64,000 nucleotides of DNA from Conchiformibius sp. (lineage in GTDB: Bacteria > Pseudomonadota > Gammaproteobacteria > Burkholderiales > Neisseriaceae), in contig JASBYJ010000005.1 of NCBI GenBank assembly GCA_029984035.1, positions 62,001-126,000 on the forward strand, written 5' to 3'. The notes beneath the pieces were generated by a model, which was not told where the DNA came from, ran no database searches, and saw only the letters and a program-made list of their open reading frames with translations. This document shows, piece by piece, positions 50,947 through 59,883 of the stretch. The stretch's first letter is position 1. Every line of letters starts with the position of its first letter. The translations under genes were made by a program, and so were the position numbers.

Positions 50947-53535
50947 TTAAAACGACACATTCATGCCGAATACAAAATTGCGCCCGGGGCGCGGTACATA
51001 CGGCAAATGCGAGTTATGAACATAAACTTTCTGATTCAGCAGATTATAGGCATCTAAAGACCAGCGGTACTCTGCACCGCCTACACGCTTGGTGTATGAC
51101 AAACCTGCATTTAACAGGTGATGGCCCCGTGTTTTATCTTCTTTTATCGGCTCGGTAGTCAAATTTTGGCCGATGATACCTGCTTTTTGGTCCATTTCTT
51201 TTTCTTCGGACGTTTTCTCACGCACAAACAATGAATCAGACACTTTATTTTGTGTAAATACATGAATATATTCTAAAGATGCCGACCAATTATTACGGAA
51301 GGATTTTTCCCAACGGATGCCCAAACGCGCAGGCGGAACTTTGGCAGCATTACGGTTCGGACGGGCAATCGTTTGGACACCCATCGATTTGGGCGGACAA
51401 AATTGTTCCAAGCCTTCTTCGTCATAACACCAAGGATAATCGGGGTCTTCTTCAGGGTTATAGTCGGGGTCATCGTTTTTGGGATTGATATCGAGAAACA
51501 CTTCCTTACCGCGAACTTCAGGCAGCCTGAACAACTTGCCTCTGACCCAATCGCCGAATAAAGTGAGTTTGTGTTCAGGCGAAAAATAATAGCCTATCTC
51601 TCCTTCCACACCATTAAAACGCGCTTGGGATTGAATATAACGGCGGATTTGGGTATTGCCGATTTTGCGGATGGTTTCATTGTGAATGTAATTTCTGAAA
51701 CGGTTATGGTAAACGCTTAATTTGATATCCCACTTTTCAGAATCCAGCTTCCAGCCAAGCTCGAAATTGTCGGAGCGTTCTTTCTGCAAGTTCTTGTTGC
51801 CGAATTCGTAGGAATTGGTTGCCAAATGTTTGCCGTGATAATACAGCTCCATAGGAGCGGGAATGCGTTCGTTGTGAGAAACAGTAAACGATAGCCGGCT
51901 ATCGGGGCGGATATCCCACAACAGGCTGCCTGAATAGGAAAAGGCGTTTTCTTTGCGCGGCTTCAAATCGGGTACGGCATAAGGCGTTTGAGTGGCGGGA
52001 TCGCGTATGACAAATTCTCGGGCCAGCAATTTGCGGTCATAATGCACAGGCAGGCTCTGCCTTTCCCATCTCGCAGCCAACTCCAAACTCAGATTGCGGT
52101 ACCGCAACCGCTCCAAGCCGAACAGGCTGAAACGGCGTTCGGTATGTTCGGGCAAAAGGCGGCGGCGCCAATACGACATCACACCCGCCGGAAAACCGGA
52201 ACGGGGAGTCAATTCGGCCTTGCTGCGTACACGCGTATATTGCGCTCCCAATACGCCTTGCCAGCCGTACAAAGGTCTGTGGTACAACTCAATACGGCCG
52301 TTCAAACCCCTACTGTCGAAAATGCTTTCGGGCGTTCCTTTCAAACGGGCTGCTTCTTGTTCCAAACGTTGCACAATTCCTGCCGCTTCGCCGGACGAAA
52401 CGTAAAATTTGCCATCGTGGATTTCATCATGGTGGTATCGGGCGTGCGACAGTGCCAGTTTGATTTTATCAATACCGGTAAGCGGCATACGCCATTCGCC
52501 CCGCAAATCCAAGCGTTTGGAAGCCATATCTACCCAAGGGCCGCTCGAACTGTGGTCGTGATGATGGCCGTATGGATTGTCATGGCTGTGCTCGGGAGTA
52601 TGGTCGTGTCCCATCAGGCCGTGTTCATGCGCATAATCCAAATCGCTGTCATCCATCAAGTGGGGATAAATATTGAGATAGACCCGCTGCGGGCGTGAAG
52701 GGTCGGCTGCCTGATTGAAAATATGCACCGATGTTGTATCCAGCATATGATTGTGCCCGGGCAAACCGTATTTATCGCGGCGCATACTGTATGACAATCC
52801 CAAGTAGCCTGTACTGCCTATCCAAGACGCACCCAAGGTACCAACCCGTGAACGGTTGTGGGAATCGGGCAAATAATCCAATTCTTCCCCCAGTTTGATA
52901 GAGGGTACATGATAATTTTCAGCACGCCGCAGCAAACCTTCCGCCCGCACGGCAACATGATTGCCGATACCGAGAGTTATTCCCCCGTTAAAAGCTTTTT
53001 CATTGGCGGCAGTATCCCGGCGGACAGCCGCTTCTCCCTCAATTTGTCCTTGCGGCATTTGCTCCGGAATACGATGGTCGGCAATATTAACCACACCGGC
53101 AGGTGAAGCGGCAGCATAGAGCAAAGTAGATGCGCCGCGCACCAATTCCACTTTTTGCGCCAACAACGTATCGGCAGCAACAGCATGGTCAGGAGAAAGC
53201 GAAGACATATCCACCACATCGGAACCGTTTTGCAGAATTTTAACGCGCACACCTTCTTGCCCTCGAATAACAGGCGCACTGGCACCGCCGCCGAAAGGAT
53301 TGCCGTGTACACCGACTTCTCCTGCCAAAGCTTCCCCCAAAGTAGCAGGACGGCTTTTAAATTTTGCCCCATCAATCAATACATCGCTGGCTTTACGGTT
53401 ACCTGCAAAAGGTTGGGCACTGTTTTGCCGCATACCGTTGATTGTCACGTTTTCCAATGTTTGGCTGCCTGAATCAGCAAAAAGCGGCTGGCTACCCATA
53501 ACCAGCAATAAATATAAATAGTGTTTAGGATACAT
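50947..53535 (-). CDS. znuD: TonB-dependent receptor, ZnuD-like zinc/heme uptake
   Basis: An 862-residue outer-membrane receptor: signal peptide (YLYLLLVMGSQPLFA), plug domain (GVHGNPFGGGASAPVIRGQE, LVRGASTLLY) and a 22-strand barrel ending in aromatic FVFGMNVSF. The extracellular His-rich stretch around residues 295-330 (HEHGLMGHDHTPEHSHDN and GHHHDH) is the hallmark of ZnuD, the neisserial zinc receptor. A second, acidic loop near residue 690 (DDPDYNPEEDPDYPWCYDEE, with a later Cys) may also hold metal. It is longer than I recall for meningococcal ZnuD. The ATG at 53535 lies only eight bases after a perfect Zur-type palindrome and has no clear ribosome site. Confidence 0.88.
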   Translation of the reverse strand: MYPKHYLYLLLVMGSQPLFADSGSQTLENVTINGMRQNSAQPFAGNRKASDVLIDGAKFKSRPATLGEALAGEVGVHGNPFGGGASAPVIRGQEGVRVKILQNGSDVVDMSSLSPDHAVAADTLLAQKVELVRGASTLLYAAASPAGVVNIADHRIPEQMPQGQIEGEAAVRRDTAANEKAFNGGITLGIGNHVAVRAEGLLRRAENYHVPSIKLGEELDYLPDSHNRSRVGTLGASWIGSTGYLGLSYSMRRDKYGLPGHNHMLDTTSVHIFNQAADPSRPQRVYLNIYPHLMDDSDLDYAHEHGLMGHDHTPEHSHDNPYGHHHDHSSSGPWVDMASKRLDLRGEWRMPLTGIDKIKLALSHARYHHDEIHDGKFYVSSGEAAGIVQRLEQEAARLKGTPESIFDSRGLNGRIELYHRPLYGWQGVLGAQYTRVRSKAELTPRSGFPAGVMSYWRRRLLPEHTERRFSLFGLERLRYRNLSLELAARWERQSLPVHYDRKLLAREFVIRDPATQTPYAVPDLKPRKENAFSYSGSLLWDIRPDSRLSFTVSHNERIPAPMELYYHGKHLATNSYEFGNKNLQKERSDNFELGWKLDSEKWDIKLSVYHNRFRNYIHNETIRKIGNTQIRRYIQSQARFNGVEGEIGYYFSPEHKLTLFGDWVRGKLFRLPEVRGKEVFLDINPKNDDPDYNPEEDPDYPWCYDEEGLEQFCPPKSMGVQTIARPNRNAAKVPPARLGIRWEKSFRNNWSASLEYIHVFTQNKVSDSLFVREKTSEEKEMDQKAGIIGQNLTTEPIKEDKTRGHHLLNAGLSYTKRVGGAEYRWSLDAYNLLNQKVYVHNSHLPYVPRPGRNFVFGMNVSF

Positions 53536-53542
53536 AACCAAA

Positions 53543-53571
53543 AATCAGATGTTATACTATAACATCTGATT
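53543..53571. promoter_or_regulatory. Perfect 29-bp palindrome, probable Zur operator of znuD
   Basis: Fourteen-base arms around a central C (53557). The core TGTTATACTATAACA (53550-53564) differs at one central base from the neisserial Zur consensus as I recall it (TGTTAT-DWH-ATAACA). It lies directly upstream of the receptor ATG. Zinc-loaded Zur would repress the receptor. Confidence 0.85.
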
Positions 53572-53865
53572 GTATCGGAAGAACATGGCTTCAGCAAGCT
53601 ATATCAGCCACGGTACAAGCTGAATCAATCAGCAACAAGCTGCTTCATTCTGCTTTCAGCTTTCCATATTAGACCCGATAAAAACACATAACAGGACAAT
53701 ACTTTAAAATATTGCCCCGTTAGAAAATATACTGGCACTCATCCGTTTTCAGGCAGCCTGAAAACAGATATACCGATTGTTTCTTAAAACCACATTACCC
53801 TACACTACATCCGGTTTATCTTTCTCACGATAAACACAAACCGATTAATAGCATTATCCACCAAT
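53572..53865. other. Intergenic region upstream of znuD
   Basis: About 295 AT-rich bases carrying an uptake-sequence palindrome at about 53748-53764 (TTTTCAGGCAGCCTGAAAA). No gene is visible. The znuD promoter must lie at the palindrome end near 53570-53610. Confidence 0.6.
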
Positions 53866-53898
53866 AAAAAAGGTTTCGGAACAAGCCGAAACCTTTTT
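53866..53898 (-). terminator. Terminator of the HMA-like gene
   Basis: AAAAAGGTTTCGG and CCGAAACCTTTTT around a six-base loop: a perfect 13-pair stem with A/T flanks on both sides, so it can stop transcription from either direction. Confidence 0.92.
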
Positions 53899-53911
53899 CC
53901 AAAAAACCGAA

Positions 53912-54112
53912 TCAGGCACTAAATCCTGCGGCAGAAACGGCAGCCTTGTAGGCGGCTTCATCAAAAGCATCAGTATGCGTTACCACAACATATCCTTGCT
54001 CATGGTTGGCATTGACGAATCTCACTCCTACAACGTTTTCAGTTTTTGCAACCAGTTTATCGCCATCTTCTTTGCTGGTCATACCGCCAACCGCAATTTT
54101 CACTTGTGCCAT
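53912..54112 (-). CDS. HMA-fold small protein lacking the metal-binding cysteines
   Basis: A 66-residue protein with the beta-alpha-beta pattern of heavy-metal-associated domains (VKIAVGGMTSKEDGDKLVAK, then VVGVRFVNANHEQGYVVV and a final AAVSAAGFSA). At the place of the usual GMTCxxC it has GMTSKEDG, with no cysteine in the whole protein. It therefore cannot bind copper in the normal way and may have another partner or ligand. AGGAG precedes the start and a strong terminator follows, so it is a self-contained gene. It lies between znuD and norB. Confidence 0.8.
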   Translation of the reverse strand: MAQVKIAVGGMTSKEDGDKLVAKTENVVGVRFVNANHEQGYVVVTHTDAFDEAAYKAAVSAAGFSA

Positions 54113-54371
54113 ATTGTGCCAACTCCTAAAAATATCATGAAGTTACTATGAACTAAGAAGATTATCAGCACCCCGGCAGCCCGGTAACGCTGAAAAACCT
54201 ACGGTTTTAATCAAAGCTATTGTGCCTGTATATTTTCGTATTGTCTAGAACTAAATCATATGGCAATTTTCTGATACTGCCGAATCATCGCCCGTCTTTT
54301 CTTTGTAATGAATATGACTCAATAATTGATGAACAATAAAAGAGCCTATGCATATTTTGGGAGAAAAAATT

Positions 54372-54404
54372 AAGCTGCCTGAAACGCTCGGTTTCAGGCA
54401 GCTT
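54372..54404 (-). terminator. Terminator of norB from inverted uptake sequences
   Basis: AAGCTGCCTGAAAC and GTTTCAGGCAGCTT with a five-base loop; on the minus strand it is followed by AATTTTTTC. It begins 11 bases past the norB stop. Confidence 0.92.
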
Positions 54405-54414
54405 CTGTGTTTAT

Positions 54415-56658
54415 CTAAACGGTCTTGCTTTTACTGACAGACATTTTCACAACCTGCCATGCAAACAAACACGCACCTCCGATAAACACGCAGTCGGCAA
54501 GCATACGAATCCAACGGAAAAGCTCCAAGAATCCTTGTTGCATAAATGCTTCACTGCGCGCATACCACAAACCGTGGCTGATGCTGGCGGCTGCCTGAAA
54601 AATACCGATAGGCAGCAGGCTGGACACAATCATGCCGACCAATCCCCCGTTAAGCAGCCAAAAGCCCAACTGCATGTGTTTTTCGCTATAAGCGTAGTCG
54701 GGTTTGATATAGCAACCCACCAATAAGACAAAACCTAAAGCCAAGAAGCCATATACGCCGAATAAGGCGGCATGTGCGTGCACGGCAGTAGTATTCAGGC
54801 CTTGCAGGTAATACAGCGAAATCGGCGGGTTAATCAAAAAGCCGAATACACCTGCTCCGAGCATATTCCAAAACGCCACCGCCACAAAACACATCAACGG
54901 CCAACGCAAACGTTTCATCCATGGTGCGGCATGTTGGTGCGACCAATGTTCATACGCTTCATGTCCCAACAATACCAAGGGCACAACTTCCAATGCAGAA
55001 AACGATGCGCCTGCCGCCATGATGGGAGTGGTCGTACCGGTAAAATACAGGTGATGGAACGTACCGGGTACGCCGCCGACCAAAAACAGGCTGCCTGCAA
55101 CCAATGATGCCACAGTGGCGCTTCGGTAGCTTACCAAACCCAAGTTATAGAAAATAAATGCCAATGCCGCAGTGGCAAACACTTCAAAGAAGCCTTCCAC
55201 CCACAGATGCACCACCCACCAGCGCCAATATTCCATCACGGCCAAAGTCGTATGTTCGCCGTAGAACAGGCCCGGTCCGTAAAACATACCTACGCCGACA
55301 ATGGAAGCGACAAAAATCGCCAACAGGTTTTTATCGCCGCCGTTTTTAAACGCAGAAACGGTGCAGCGCAACATCAAAAACAGCCAGAACAAAAAGCCCA
55401 CATACAGCAAAATCTGCCAGAAACGTCCTAAATCGAGGTATTCATAACCTTGGTGTCCGAACCAAAAATTGAGACTAGGCGGCATGATTTGGGTGATGGC
55501 AAAGAAATTACCGGCATAGGAACCCACCACGACAATAAACAAGGCGATATACAGCAGGTTTACCCCCAAAGCCTGATATTTCGGGTCTTTGCCGCCGTTC
55601 ACAATCGGCGCGACAAACAAACCGGCCGTCAAAAAACCAGTAGCAATCCAAAACAATGCGGTTTGCAAATGCCAAGTACGCGCCAGCGAATACGGCAAAA
55701 TCTTAGAAATTTCAATACCGAAGAAATGTTGGCCTTCAATGGTATAGTGAGCCACCAAACCGCCCAGCAACACTTGTGCGACAAATAAAACCACTGTCAA
55801 TGCGGCATATTTCCACAAGGCTTTTTGCGAAGGCGTGAGCGTGATTTTTGCCAAAGGGTCGGCGGCAGGCACTTTCGGCTCATCATCGCGCGAGCGCAGG
55901 AAATGATAGCCCCACACCAAAAAGCCGATGCCCGCCAGCAGGAAAACAATAGAGGCAAACGACCACATATAGTTTTCAGTAGTCGGAACATTGCCTACCA
56001 AAGGCTCGTGCGGCCAGTTGTTGGTATAGCTGGCATCACTGCCCGGACGGTTGGTCGCAGCAGACCAAGCAGTCCAAAAGAAGAAATTGCTCAGTTTTTC
56101 ACGCGCTTCCAAATCAGGCAGCGTATTGTTTTTCATAGCAAAAGATTCACGGCTTTGTGCCAACTCGGGCGCATCGCCGTATAAAGCGATGTAATAAGCC
56201 GCGGTTTTCTCAACAGCCTGAATACGGGTATCGGAAAGCGTTACCTTTCCTTCGGCATCTACCGCGCTTTGCGTACGGTACTCTTTACGCAAACGCGCCT
56301 GCAACGCAGCCTGTTGCGCTTCGTCTAAATCGGCATAGGCCTTACCGTGTTCGGCTTGCGCCGTGATGTCCAACCAAGCCTCCAATTCACGATGCAGCCA
56401 GTCTGCCGTCCAGTCGGGTGCCTGATAAGCACCGTGTCCCAATACGGAACCCAACTCCATGCCGCCGGTGCTTTGCCAAGCAGACTGGCCGCGCAGAATA
56501 TCGTCTTTGGTAAGCAACACTGTTCCCGACCGGGAAACATATTGCTCGGGAAACGGCGGTGCCTGACGGTACACTTCGGTACCGAGGTAGCCGAGTAAGG
56601 CAAAGGTAAGCGTTAATACAGCCAATAACGTATACCAAAGTTTTTTGTAGGAGCCCAT
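54415..56658 (-). CDS. norB: Quinol-dependent nitric oxide reductase (qNOR)
   Basis: Reduces NO to N2O with electrons from quinol at the inner membrane. The 747-residue single-subunit enzyme has an N-terminal periplasmic domain (GQSAWQSTGGMELGSVLGHG) and about fourteen helices; metal-ligand histidines are visible in WHLQTALFWIATGF, HHLYFTG and LWVEGFFEVF. Single-subunit length and the fused N-terminal domain distinguish qNOR from cNOR. AGGA lies upstream of the ATG. It diverges from aniA across a 387-base regulatory gap, as in Neisseria gonorrhoeae and N. meningitidis. Confidence 0.96.
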   Translation of the reverse strand: MGSYKKLWYTLLAVLTLTFALLGYLGTEVYRQAPPFPEQYVSRSGTVLLTKDDILRGQSAWQSTGGMELGSVLGHGAYQAPDWTADWLHRELEAWLDITAQAEHGKAYADLDEAQQAALQARLRKEYRTQSAVDAEGKVTLSDTRIQAVEKTAAYYIALYGDAPELAQSRESFAMKNNTLPDLEAREKLSNFFFWTAWSAATNRPGSDASYTNNWPHEPLVGNVPTTENYMWSFASIVFLLAGIGFLVWGYHFLRSRDDEPKVPAADPLAKITLTPSQKALWKYAALTVVLFVAQVLLGGLVAHYTIEGQHFFGIEISKILPYSLARTWHLQTALFWIATGFLTAGLFVAPIVNGGKDPKYQALGVNLLYIALFIVVVGSYAGNFFAITQIMPPSLNFWFGHQGYEYLDLGRFWQILLYVGFLFWLFLMLRCTVSAFKNGGDKNLLAIFVASIVGVGMFYGPGLFYGEHTTLAVMEYWRWWVVHLWVEGFFEVFATAALAFIFYNLGLVSYRSATVASLVAGSLFLVGGVPGTFHHLYFTGTTTPIMAAGASFSALEVVPLVLLGHEAYEHWSHQHAAPWMKRLRWPLMCFVAVAFWNMLGAGVFGFLINPPISLYYLQGLNTTAVHAHAALFGVYGFLALGFVLLVGCYIKPDYAYSEKHMQLGFWLLNGGLVGMIVSSLLPIGIFQAAASISHGLWYARSEAFMQQGFLELFRWIRMLADCVFIGGACLFAWQVVKMSVSKSKTV

Positions 56659-56697
56659 GATTTGTATTCCTCAAAGTATGTTCTTGGATTGCTATTT

Positions 56698-56714
56698 ATT
56701 CGTTTTTAACGAAT
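56698..56714. promoter_or_regulatory. Palindrome upstream of norB, candidate NsrR or other NO-responsive site
   Basis: ATTCGTT-TTT-AACGAAT, 17 bases, perfect arms of seven. It lies 40-56 bases before the norB start. In pathogenic Neisseria norB is repressed by NsrR; I do not remember the exact operator well enough to assign it, so this is a candidate by position and symmetry only. Confidence 0.5.
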
Positions 56715-56928
56715 ATTTATTATTCTAACACTTCAGGTGACTTTATGGAAACTCCTATCTTGCATTACACCGACACAGAAAAATTAAATCAAATTAAACA
56801 AAAATAAATACTACCCTATCGCCACAAATAAGCCCCAAACCGATTGCTTAAACAGATGTTGTTTCATTACAACAAAACTGCCTTAAATATGGTTAAAACA
56901 GCCTTAAAGTTTCATATTTTATATTTAT

Positions 56929-56967
56929 TTGATTTATGTCAAATAATGAGAAAGGATTGCTTATAAA
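56929..56967 (+). promoter_or_regulatory. FNR-type site and -10 box of the aniA promoter
   Basis: TTGAT-TTAT-GTCAA (56929-56942) is one base from the FNR consensus TTGAT-N4-ATCAA. TATAAA at 56962-56967 lies where a -10 box should be if FNR is centred near -41.5. This class II layout matches the oxygen-repressed, FNR-activated aniA promoter known in gonococci. The rest of the 56659-57045 gap holds AT-rich DNA and one uptake sequence at about 57001. Confidence 0.8.
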
Positions 56968-57045
56968 ATAGTAAAAAAATAAAAAATTTCAGGCGGTTTG
57001 GCTGCCTGAAACTTCCCAACCACCTTATCTATAAGGATAACAACC

Positions 57046-58512
57046 ATGAAGACACGAACCCTTGCCCTATTGATCGCTTCTGCATTTGCCGTTACCGCCT
57101 GCGGTAAAGAAAGCACAACCGCCTCCGCTCCGCAAACCCAACAAAAAGCGGCTGCCGAAGCATCTGCCGCCGAATTGCCCGTAGTGGATGCCATCGTTAC
57201 CCACGCGCCGAATGTACCTCCTCCCATCGACCGCAAACACGCGGCACGGGTTAAAGTGAAAATCGAGGTTCAGGAAAAAGTAATGCGTATGGCAGACGGC
57301 GTGGATTACAAATTCTGGACCTTCGGCGGACAAGTTCCCGGACAATTCATCCGTGTACGCGAAGGCGACATCGTAGAAGTGGAATTCGCCAACCGCTCCG
57401 ATTCCACCGTTCCCCATAATATCGACTTCCACGCGGCAACCGGACCCGGCGGCGGTGCGGAAGCATCGTTTACCGCTCCCGGCCACGTCAGCACATTCAG
57501 CTTCAAAGCGCTGCAACCCGGTTTGTATATCTACCACTGCGCCACAGCCCCGGTGGGTATGCACATCGCCAACGGTATGTACGGCCTGATTTTGGTAGAA
57601 CCGAAAGAAGGTTTGCCTAAAGTCGATAAAGAGTTTTATGTCGTACAAGGCGACTTCTACACCAAAGGCAAATACGGCGAAGCCGGCCTGCAACCGTTCG
57701 ACATGGAAAAAGCCATTAAAGAACAACCCGATTACGTTGTCTTCAACGGCAGCGTAGGTGCTATCGCAGGCGATAACGCACTGAAAGCCGAAATCGGCGA
57801 CAAGGTACGTCTGTATGTCGGCAACGGCGGCCCCAATTTGGTATCTTCCTTCCACGTTATCGGTGAGATTTTCGATGACGTGCGCGTAGAAGGCGGCGAC
57901 TTAATCAATAAAAACATCCAAACCACACTGGTTCCCGCCGGCGGTGCCGCCATCGTAGATTTCAAAATCGATGTACCGGGTACCTACAACTTGGTTGACC
58001 ACTCCATCTTCCGTGCCTTCAACAAGGGCGCACTGGGTCAAATCCGCGTGGAAGGTAAAGAAAACAAAGAAATCTTCTCGGGTAAAATCACCGAAGGCAT
58101 TTACCAAGGCGAAGGCGGCACGATTCAAACCGCTCCCTTAACCGCATCGGAAGCCGCTCAGGCAGCCAAACCCGTTGTTGCAGCCAATAAAGAAGAACGC
58201 ATCAAACTCGGCGAAGCCGTATATAAAGCCAACTGTCTGGCCTGCCACGGTGTAGAAGGCAAAGGTGTGGAAGGCGCATTCCCGCCGCTGGCCGAATCCG
58301 ACTACCTGAATGCAGACCACAAACGCGGCATCCGCGCCGTTTTGAAAGGCCTGACCGGAGAAATCACCGTAAACGGCAAACAATACAACAGCGTTATGCC
58401 CGCGTTGGCACTGAATGACGAAGACACCGCAAATGTATTAACATTCGTTCTGAACAGCTTCGGTAACAAAGGCGGCGAAGTGAAACCCGCCGATGTGGCC
58501 AAAGAGCGTTAA
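57046..58512 (+). CDS. aniA: Copper nitrite reductase AniA (NirK) with fused C-terminal cytochrome c
   Basis: Outer-membrane-anchored nitrite reductase (nitrite to NO), 488 residues. The N-terminus is a lipoprotein signal ending in Cys19 (ASAFAVTAC), followed by an Ala-rich linker. Two cupredoxin domains carry the copper ligands: HNIDFHAATGPGGG, YIYHCATAPVGMHIANGMYG and the later HSIFRAFNKGALG. From about residue 380 there is a c-type cytochrome domain with the heme motif C397-LA-C400-H401 and a distal Met region (NSVMPALALNDED). Gonococcal AniA lacks this domain; three-domain NirK forms occur in several other bacteria. A good AAGGA lies upstream. Confidence 0.95.
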   Translation: MKTRTLALLIASAFAVTACGKESTTASAPQTQQKAAAEASAAELPVVDAIVTHAPNVPPPIDRKHAARVKVKIEVQEKVMRMADGVDYKFWTFGGQVPGQFIRVREGDIVEVEFANRSDSTVPHNIDFHAATGPGGGAEASFTAPGHVSTFSFKALQPGLYIYHCATAPVGMHIANGMYGLILVEPKEGLPKVDKEFYVVQGDFYTKGKYGEAGLQPFDMEKAIKEQPDYVVFNGSVGAIAGDNALKAEIGDKVRLYVGNGGPNLVSSFHVIGEIFDDVRVEGGDLINKNIQTTLVPAGGAAIVDFKIDVPGTYNLVDHSIFRAFNKGALGQIRVEGKENKEIFSGKITEGIYQGEGGTIQTAPLTASEAAQAAKPVVAANKEERIKLGEAVYKANCLACHGVEGKGVEGAFPPLAESDYLNADHKRGIRAVLKGLTGEITVNGKQYNSVMPALALNDEDTANVLTFVLNSFGNKGGEVKPADVAKER

Positions 58513-58535
58513 AACGCTCATGCCCTAAAGCGAGC

Positions 58536-58574
58536 AACAGGCTGCCTGAACGGCTTTCAGGCAGCCTGTTTTAC
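58536..58574 (+). terminator. Terminator after aniA from inverted uptake sequences
   Basis: AACAGGCTGCCTGAA, a short loop, TTCAGGCAGCCTGTT, then TTAC. The stem is about 14 pairs. It lies between aniA and the nirV-like gene and may only partly stop transcription. Confidence 0.85.
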
Positions 58575-58604
58575 AAAATACTTAATATTGACAAGGAATA
58601 AGCA

Positions 58605-59351
58605 ATGAAAGCCCTGCTGTTGATACTCACGGTTTCCCTTCCTCTCGCGCTTCAGGCAGCCGACACCGTAGCGGTTCAAGGCGGCAACTACCGTCCGCTG
58701 TATTTGAAAAAAGACACTCCGCTTATTCCCGTAAAAAGCTTCCGTATCGACAAAACCGCCGTTACCAATGCCGAATTTGCCCGTTTCACCGCCCAAAACC
58801 CGCAATGGCAGCGCGGCAAAATCTCCGAGCGCATGGCAGAAAGCAACTATCTGCAACACTGGGTTAAACAGCACAACGGCTACGCACCCCAAGCAAAAGA
58901 ACTGAATTACCCGGTAACCAACGTTTCCTGGTTTGCCGCACACGCCTACTGCACCGCACAAGGCAAACGCCTGCCCACCATAGACGAATGGGAATACGCC
59001 GCCCTAGCCTCCGAAAAACAAAAAGACGGCAGCCGCGAAGACAACTACAACCGCACCATTCTTGACTGGTACGCAGACGGCGGCAGCAAAGGCCTGCGCA
59101 ATGTCGGCACAGGCAAAGCCAACTACTGGGGCATACACGATATGCACGGACTGATTTGGGAATGGACGGAAGATTACAACAGCAGCCTGCTCAACGCCGC
59201 ATCCGCCAACGACAGCCTGTTTTGCGGCGGCGGCACCGCCAACAGCACCGACCCCGGCAACTACGCCGCTTTCATGCGCTACGGCATCCGCACCAGCCTG
59301 AAAGCCCCGTTTGTTCTCAAAAATCTGGGCTTCCGTTGCGCCTCAAATTAG
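58605..59351 (+). CDS. nirV: NirV-like formylglycine-generating-enzyme-domain protein
   Basis: A 248-residue secreted protein: signal peptide (LLLILTVSLPLALQA) and an FGE/SUMF1 fold with FRIDKTAVTNAEFARF, YPVTNVSWFAAHAYC, KRLPTIDEWEYAA and GLIWEWTEDY, ending LGFRCA. NirV proteins of this fold are encoded next to nirK in other denitrifiers; their exact role is not established. It follows aniA by 92 bases with AAGGA before the ATG, so it is likely linked to nitrite reductase maturation or function. The catalytic Cys arrangement of true formylglycine enzymes is not evident. Confidence 0.85.
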   Translation: MKALLLILTVSLPLALQAADTVAVQGGNYRPLYLKKDTPLIPVKSFRIDKTAVTNAEFARFTAQNPQWQRGKISERMAESNYLQHWVKQHNGYAPQAKELNYPVTNVSWFAAHAYCTAQGKRLPTIDEWEYAALASEKQKDGSREDNYNRTILDWYADGGSKGLRNVGTGKANYWGIHDMHGLIWEWTEDYNSSLLNAASANDSLFCGGGTANSTDPGNYAAFMRYGIRTSLKAPFVLKNLGFRCASN

Positions 59352-59883
59352 GCATACCCGCTCCCATACGCAGCCTGACACACCCGTTTACCGCACAAAG
59401 CCTGTCGCTCAAAAGCCGAAAGCAATCTTTTTCAGGCAGCCAAGCTGCCTGAAATCAGCCGTATCAACACCTCTCTCAACTGCCGCTTGTCCAACCCAAC
59501 CGGAAACCCCCATCAAACGATTCGTCACCAACCAAATTTTTCAGGCAGCCCGCAAGCATCTGACCCAACGTATCTCAACGCCAATACACATTCACCCGAT
59601 TTCAGGCAGCCTGAAAAAACAAACGGAACCAACCGTCAGATTGATTCCGTTTTTTGATTATTTTTACCGCCCGACTTGCCGCCGCCCAGAAGGCAGACGA
59701 TTGTCTAGCCCGATTTCTTTCAGGCTGCCTAAACTCATCAGTCTTCCTACCGAACCTTCACCGGAATCGCCCCTTCAGGCAGCCTGAAACGCCACACTGA
59801 AGAAGCCCTTAATTTGCATTACAATACGCACCCGATACAACACTTTCACATACCGCCCGACACCCTATCAGGCAGCCTGAAAC
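59352..59883. other. Intergenic region dense in uptake sequences
   Basis: About 530 bases with at least six copies or partial copies of the uptake word (for example near 59431, 59542, 59601, 59720, 59775, 59871). A hairpin at about 59620-59655 (AACGGAA ... TTCCGTT followed by TTTTG) can terminate the nirV-like transcript. No supported gene; apparent frames are translated uptake sequences ending in QAA. Confidence 0.65.

Noticed and set aside
50765..50950. 61-codon frame between the thioredoxin-like gene and znuD
   Set aside because: No ribosome site, no family likeness, and it overlaps the znuD end.
59352..59883. Additional small genes between nirV and recX
   Set aside because: All open frames there are read through uptake sequences and lack starts with ribosome sites.
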